Source: an uncultured Acidobacteriia bacterium (GTDB lineage Bacteria > Acidobacteriota > Terriglobia > Bryobacterales > Bryobacteraceae). From it: a DNA stretch of 35,449 nucleotides. The position numbers and the translations under genes are program-made. The notes beneath the pieces are model-generated. The model searched no databases. It was not told the origin of the DNA and saw nothing but the letters and a program-made list of their open reading frames with translations. Positions 31,346-35,449 of the stretch are shown in pieces (positions within the stretch are counted from its first letter, which is position 1; each line of letters begins with the position of its first letter). The stretch lies in assembly GCA_903828455.1 (NCBI GenBank), contig CAIKMJ010000032.1, forward strand, positions 1 through 35,449, written 5' to 3'.

Positions 31346-33091
31346 TCAGAATGTGAAGCCCAGGCTGGCGTCGAGCCCGTTGGCGGGAACGGTATTCCCG
31401 ATCAGGCCGTATACGCGGTTGTATTGCAGCTTCAGCGCGGCATAGTCGGTGACGTTGTAACGGACACCGAACGACGGTCCCTCATAACGGCCCGCGAATA
31501 CGTTGACGGGATCTCCGACCGGTGCATTAACGTACTGGAATCGGAAATACGGCACGTACGATCCGATTTTGTGCGAGATCTGTGTGTACATCATCGGTGT
31601 GTTATAGGTTCTTCCGTTGAATCCGGAGCGATTCTGCAGCCACACTCCCTCATTGAGAAATTCCAGGCCCGATTTGAAGTAAACCGCGTAGATGCTGCCG
31701 ATCTTTTGGTCAACAGCTTTCAAGCCATCCGGATACAATCTGTCGAAGTAGTAGGAACCACCGGCCTGAAGACCTTCCAGCCACTCCGGCTTGATGTACA
31801 CCGCGAAATTCGCAGCCTTGCGGTTCCGGTCCGAAAGGAAGTTCTGGACGGGTTCGGCGGCATTGGGGCTACCCGCCCTTCCGTTGCCTACTTCCGCGAC
31901 CCAGTGAAGCGCCAGACGTCCGGTACCCGGCACGAGTCCCGTTGCTGTGATACCCACATTGTGGACCGGCAGGAGCCCGCCGCTGTCTTCAAAAATGTAC
32001 ATAAACGGACGGCCGGTTGCGGTCCCAAACCACGTTCCGTGATGGTAGGCCGTGTTGTAGTAGCCGATGGCCGAGTGGAACCGTCCCGCACTGATTTCGA
32101 AATAAGGATTGGCCTTGTAGCTCAACTGGTAGCGCTCGAGGTCGACGCCGAATAAATTGGTGTGATCCGAACCAACGACCAGTTCCGCAACGAAGGAAAA
32201 GTGGTCTGAAAGTTTGGACGACATGAATAAATCGAATTCGCCGCCCTGGAAGGTATCGTGAGCCGGTGCACCGAGGGGAAACACGAGCGGATTCGCTACC
32301 GATCCCATGCCGTAATCGAAGTCAAAGAAGCCGCGGAACTTCAAAGCCGGGCCGCCGCCGGGGAGACTCAGCATATGGTCGTGCGGGTCAGGCGCGGGGT
32401 CCGAGGTCACGCTGGCGCCCGTGGCGACAGGGCCCGCGCTGACCGTTGCCGGCGTCTCCGCAACCGGCGCAGCGGCGCTTTCCGCCGCCACCGGCATCGC
32501 CATCACGGCTCGCCGAATGAGTCCGGACGCTCCATTTGTCCTGTCCGAGGCATTCATCGCATGGATGCCCTCCGGGGACGGCGCGGCGGCAGAGCCGGCC
32601 GACTGCAGCAGCAATCTCTGCTCCAACTCCTGAATTCGGGCATCGTGAGCGGCAAGCTCACGGAGAAGCGCATCCACTGTTGCCTGGGTAATCGGTGTTG
32701 CCTGGGTAATCGGTGTTGCCTGGGTAATCGGCGTTGCCTGGGTAAACGGAGCTGCCTGCTTGACCGGAACGGAACCTGCCGGCCCGTCCTGCGCGAGTGC
32801 GGGGAGTCCGCTTACCAGCACGCCAAGCAGCAGGGCGGCAGGCAGGAGTGTGGTTTGGAACCGGGGAATTCGCGTCGGCGCTGCGATATCCGGGACTGCA
32901 TGGCTTTTAGTTCCTGTGCCCGGGGTTCCTGTGCCCGGGGTTCCTGCGCCCGGGGTTCCTGCGCCCGGGGTTCCTGCGCCCGGGGTTCCTGCGCCTGTAA
33001 ACGTGGCGCTCCTGTGCGGACCTCCCGTCCCGCTCGCCGGCGAGAGGTGTCCGGTGTCCATACGATGATCGGTCTGACCGATAGTCAACAT
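31346..33091 (-). CDS. Porin-like outer-membrane beta-barrel protein with repeat-rich N-terminus
   Basis: The C-terminal 350 residues are a phosphate-selective-porin-like or similar beta-barrel: alternating aromatic strands (LKFRGFFDFDYGMG, YFEISAGRFHSAIGYY) ending in a terminal phenylalanine (ASLGFTF). A signal peptide is plain at about residues 80-107 (TTLLPAALLLGVLVSGLPALAQ). The frame, however, has no start codon between it and ATG 33061 or 33091, so a repeat-rich leader (GAGTP units) would precede it. This is odd and may mean the real start is not yet seen, or that the repeat has grown. After cleavage a TPITQA repeat and a coiled coil (LLRELAAHDARIQELEQRLL) follow. It heads the porin, phosphate-binding-like, receptor and small-protein operon. 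Confidence 0.78.
   Translation of the reverse strand: MLTIGQTDHRMDTGHLSPASGTGGPHRSATFTGAGTPGAGTPGAGTPGAGTPGTGTPGTGTKSHAVPDIAAPTRIPRFQTTLLPAALLLGVLVSGLPALAQDGPAGSVPVKQAAPFTQATPITQATPITQATPITQATVDALLRELAAHDARIQELEQRLLLQSAGSAAAPSPEGIHAMNASDRTNGASGLIRRAVMAMPVAAESAAAPVAETPATVSAGPVATGASVTSDPAPDPHDHMLSLPGGGPALKFRGFFDFDYGMGSVANPLVFPLGAPAHDTFQGGEFDLFMSSKLSDHFSFVAELVVGSDHTNLFGVDLERYQLSYKANPYFEISAGRFHSAIGYYNTAYHHGTWFGTATGRPFMYIFEDSGGLLPVHNVGITATGLVPGTGRLALHWVAEVGNGRAGSPNAAEPVQNFLSDRNRKAANFAVYIKPEWLEGLQAGGSYYFDRLYPDGLKAVDQKIGSIYAVYFKSGLEFLNEGVWLQNRSGFNGRTYNTPMMYTQISHKIGSYVPYFRFQYVNAPVGDPVNVFAGRYEGPSFGVRYNVTDYAALKLQYNRVYGLIGNTVPANGLDASLGFTF
32680..32751 (-). repeat. 18-bp tandem repeat, four copies, inside porin-like gene
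   Basis: The unit TTGCCTGGGTAATCGGTG is repeated four times, the last copy diverged. It codes on the minus strand for repeats of the hexapeptide TPITQA, just before the coiled coil. The unit length is a multiple of three, so copy changes keep the frame. Confidence 0.9.
32911..32996 (-). repeat. 15-bp tandem repeat, nearly six copies, inside porin-like frame
   Basis: TTCCTGCGCCCGGGG and its variant with GTGCC are repeated 5.7 times. On the minus strand it codes for GAGTP/GTGTP repeats located before the signal peptide. Copy changes would not shift the frame. Confidence 0.92.
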
Positions 33092-33330
33092 GGTGATTCA
33101 ATCGGCAGATCGCGCACGAACTTTAGAGCTTTTGCCCAACTTTCCGCAAGCAACGCGGCCGCCCACGGCAAGTCACTGATAATTCGCGCGTTACAGCCCG
33201 GATGCCTCCCGTCGACTGGTCGAATGCTCAACAGTTTGCCCTCACCGCGACGAATTTCCGCCGCGCTCCCTGCAACAAACCGGCTGTCGGCTGAATCTGA
33301 GCTACTATAAAGACTTAACGAGGTTTTCGA

Positions 33331-34320
33331 TTGCGTTTCCGTTCCTGCCTTCGCCTTTTTACCCATCTCCAGATGCTGCCCATCCTCGAAAGCGGGGAAG
33401 AGACCACGCTCGTCGGCGGGCAGGCCGTGATGGAGGGCGTCATGATGCGCGCTCCGCACAGCTACTGCGTGGCCGTGCGTAAGCCCTCGGGCGAGATCGT
33501 CACCGAAGAACTTCCGATCGCGCGGATGTCGGAGAAATACCCCTGGCTGAAATACCCGGTACTCCGCGGACTGGGCACCCTGGTGCAGGCGATGCAACTC
33601 GGGGTGCGGGCGCTCAAGTTTTCCGCCACCGCCGCGCTCGACGACGGCAAGGAAGCCACCGAAGGCCAGAAGCCGACTGAGATTCCGGCGTGGATGATGA
33701 CCGTCCAAGTCGTCTTCTCTGTGCTCTTCTTCCTGGTCCTCTATAAGCTGGTGCCGCTGAAGCTGACCGAATACGCCAGCCACCGGTTCCCGGCCATTCA
33801 GGGTCAGATCCTGTTCAATGCGGTGGACGGTCTCATCCGCCTCGTCATCTTTGTCGGCTTCCTGCTGGCGCTCTCCATGACCAAGGACATCCGGCGCGTT
33901 TTCGAATACCACGGCGCCGAGCACAAGGTGGTGTTCAACTTCGAATCCGGCCAGGCTGTGAATGTGGAGAATGCGCAGAAGTTCGTGACCTTCCATCCGC
34001 GCTGCGGCACCAGCTTCATGTTCGTGATCATGCTGATTTCGATGTTCTGCTACATGCTGATTCCGGCTCCCACGTTTGCCGCGAAGCTGGCCGAACGCGT
34101 CATTCTGTTGCCGATCATCACGGGGCTGAGCTACGAACTGATCCGCTTTGCCGCCAAACAGCGCGGGTCGTTCCTCGCGCTGCTCACCGCGCCCGGCCTC
34201 TGGACGCAGCGCATCACGACCAAAGCGCCCTCCGACGAACAGGCCGCCGTGGCCATTCACGCACTCAACGGCGCCATGGCGCTCGAAGCCAAACAGGGCG
34301 GCGAGCTCGTCATCGCCTAA
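33331..34320 (+). CDS. DUF1385 family membrane protein (YqhQ-like)
   Basis: The 329-residue protein has the DUF1385 signature [14 protein letters not shown] near the N-terminus. It also has the [12 protein letters not shown] motif (about 196-207) and RCGTSFMF (about 227-234). About four hydrophobic segments are visible (about 122-147, 165-186, 231-250, 260-278). Function of the family is not established. The start used is TTG 33331, with GAGG 8 bases upstream; ATG 33373 is the alternative and would drop 14 residues. It is 22 bases upstream of prfA, an order common in several phyla, and the two are probably cotranscribed. Confidence 0.88.
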   Translation: MRFRSCLRLFTHLQMLPILESGEETTLVGGQAVMEGVMMRAPHSYCVAVRKPSGEIVTEELPIARMSEKYPWLKYPVLRGLGTLVQAMQLGVRALKFSATAALDDGKEATEGQKPTEIPAWMMTVQVVFSVLFFLVLYKLVPLKLTEYASHRFPAIQGQILFNAVDGLIRLVIFVGFLLALSMTKDIRRVFEYHGAEHKVVFNFESGQAVNVENAQKFVTFHPRCGTSFMFVIMLISMFCYMLIPAPTFAAKLAERVILLPIITGLSYELIRFAAKQRGSFLALLTAPGLWTQRITTKAPSDEQAAVAIHALNGAMALEAKQGGELVIA

Positions 34321-34342
34321 CGACAGATTACAGATACCGGCC

Positions 34343-35422
34343 ATGCAGTATACCCAGAAGCTCGACCAGATCGAGCAGCACTTTGAAGAGCTGAACGCGC
34401 AGATGGCCGACCCGGCCGTGATCTCGGACGGCGAACAGTACCGCAAGATCTCCAAGCAGCACAGCGACCTTTCCGAAATCGTCGCCAAGTACCGCGAATG
34501 CCGCCAGGCGACGCGTGAACTGGCCGAAGCCAAAGCCATGCTCGGCGAATCGGATCCGGACATGCGTGAGCTGGCGGAGCTGGAAGTGGCGCGGCTGGAG
34601 CCGGCGCTGGCGCAGATCGAAGATGAACTGAAGGTTCTGCTGCTGCCGAAGGATCCGCTCGACGAAAAGGACGTGGTGCTCGAAATCCGCGCGGGCACGG
34701 GCGGCGACGAAGCGAGTCTGTTCGCCGCGGAAGTGTTCCGCATGTACACGCGCTACGCCGAATCGCAGCACTGGAAGGTGGAAGTCACGTCCGTGAGTGA
34801 GTCGGCCGTCGGCGGGCTGAAGGAAGTTCTCGCGCTGATCAGCGGCACCAGGGTCTACAGCAAGATGCGCTACGAAAGCGGCGTGCATCGCGTGCAGCGC
34901 GTGCCGGCGACCGAGCAGCAGGGGCGCGTCCACACTTCGGCCATCACGGTTGCGGTGCTGCCGGAAGCGGATGACGTGGAAATCAAGATCGAGGAGAAGG
35001 ATCTTCGCATCGATACGTTCTGCTCGTCGGGGCCGGGCGGGCAGTCGGTGAACACCACTTATTCGGCGGTGCGCATCACGCATCTTCCGACGGGGCTTGT
35101 GGTCTCCTGTCAGGATGAAAAGTCGCAGATCAAGAACCGCGCGAAGGGCATGCGCGTGCTGCGTTCGCGGCTCTACGAACTGGAACTGGAAAAGCAGCAG
35201 CAGGCCATCGGCGCCGAGCGCAAGAACATGGTCGGCACCGGCGACCGCAGCGAAAAGGTCCGGACGTACAACTTCCCGCAGAACCGTTTGACCGATCACC
35301 GGATCGGGCTCACGCTGCACCAGCTGGATCTGATCATGGAAGGCCGTCTGGATGCCGTGATCGAGGCGCTGACGTCGCATTATCAGGCCGAGAAGCTGCA
35401 GAGGGAAAGCGCCGCGGCGTAA
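34343..35422 (+). CDS. prfA: Peptide chain release factor 1
   Basis: RF1 ends translation at UAA and UAG. The 359 residues include the stop-codon-reading tripeptide P-A-T at 188-190, the RF1 type (P-x-T) and not the SPF of RF2. The peptidyl-tRNA hydrolysis motif GGQ is at 232-234 in [20 protein letters not shown]. The N-terminal domain (about 1-100) and [13 protein letters not shown] (about 116-128) are typical. The start at 34343 gives the family length; the open frame reaches upstream into DUF1385 only by chance. No strong ribosome site is visible, so coupling with DUF1385 is likely. The window ends 27 bases after the stop; hemK/prmC often follows prfA. Confidence 0.97.
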   Translation: MQYTQKLDQIEQHFEELNAQMADPAVISDGEQYRKISKQHSDLSEIVAKYRECRQATRELAEAKAMLGESDPDMRELAELEVARLEPALAQIEDELKVLLLPKDPLDEKDVVLEIRAGTGGDEASLFAAEVFRMYTRYAESQHWKVEVTSVSESAVGGLKEVLALISGTRVYSKMRYESGVHRVQRVPATEQQGRVHTSAITVAVLPEADDVEIKIEEKDLRIDTFCSSGPGGQSVNTTYSAVRITHLPTGLVVSCQDEKSQIKNRAKGMRVLRSRLYELELEKQQQAIGAERKNMVGTGDRSEKVRTYNFPQNRLTDHRIGLTLHQLDLIMEGRLDAVIEALTSHYQAEKLQRESAAA

Positions 35423-35449
35423 GCTACGGGCGAGTGCCGGGTGACGATC

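Noticed and set aside
32911-32996. CRISPR-like array
   Set aside because: The repeats are contiguous 15-base units without spacers and lie within a coding frame.
34148-34342. Extended prfA frame overlapping DUF1385
   Set aside because: Release factor 1 starts at [12 protein letters not shown] (34343); the upstream part is an out-of-frame shadow of DUF1385.

Overview
The window is a bacterial chromosome segment with a genomic island inserted in it. The host backbone is GC-rich by eye. It carries a bacilliredoxin-like protein, a DUF1385 protein next to prfA, an RND efflux pair and a small chemotaxis gene set. This mix would fit an Acidobacteriota (Bryobacter/Solibacter-like) genome, but that is inference from gene content; there is no rRNA gene here to confirm it.

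Left backbone (1-3196): a four-gene plus-strand chemotaxis cluster (CheY-like receiver, CheB, CheR, CheX-like phosphatase), then tRNA-Ser(UGA). The last 22 bases of the tRNA (3175-3196) recur exactly at 23138-23159. They bound an island of about 20 kb inserted at the tRNA 3' end.

Island (3197-23137): it opens with a tyrosine recombinase (3255-4643) next to a small HTH protein. A minus-strand type I restriction-modification operon follows (hsdM-hsdS-hsdR plus a YgjP-like M48 metallopeptidase), with start/stop overlaps. Next is a replication/regulation module: an unknown protein, a ribbon-helix-helix protein, a coiled-coil protein and a primase-polymerase, two of them sharing an operator-like sequence. 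A second tyrosine recombinase (15253-16233) is divergent from the primase and followed by a small PD-(D/E)XK protein. The right third holds a convergent HTH gene, a helicase fused to a PD-(D/E)XK nuclease, a ribbon-helix-helix gene, and a GHKL ATPase fused to a Shedu-like (DUF4263-like) nuclease. Three related intergenic repeats (16971, 20489, 22715) divide this part into modules. The last 500 bases hold a coding remnant and repeated motifs beside the right attachment site. The island looks like a defence island on an integrative element, possibly two elements nested or fused.

Right backbone (23160-35449): bacilliredoxin-like protein, an RND adaptor and pump, a divergent O-methyltransferase, then a minus-strand four-gene operon (porin-like protein, phosphate-binding-like periplasmic protein, HAMP receptor lacking a signalling domain, small protein). 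It ends with DUF1385 and prfA on the plus strand.

The best candidate for an undescribed system is 15253-22780: a recombinase and a small nuclease followed by repeat-separated modules carrying a helicase-nuclease and a GHKL-Shedu fusion.
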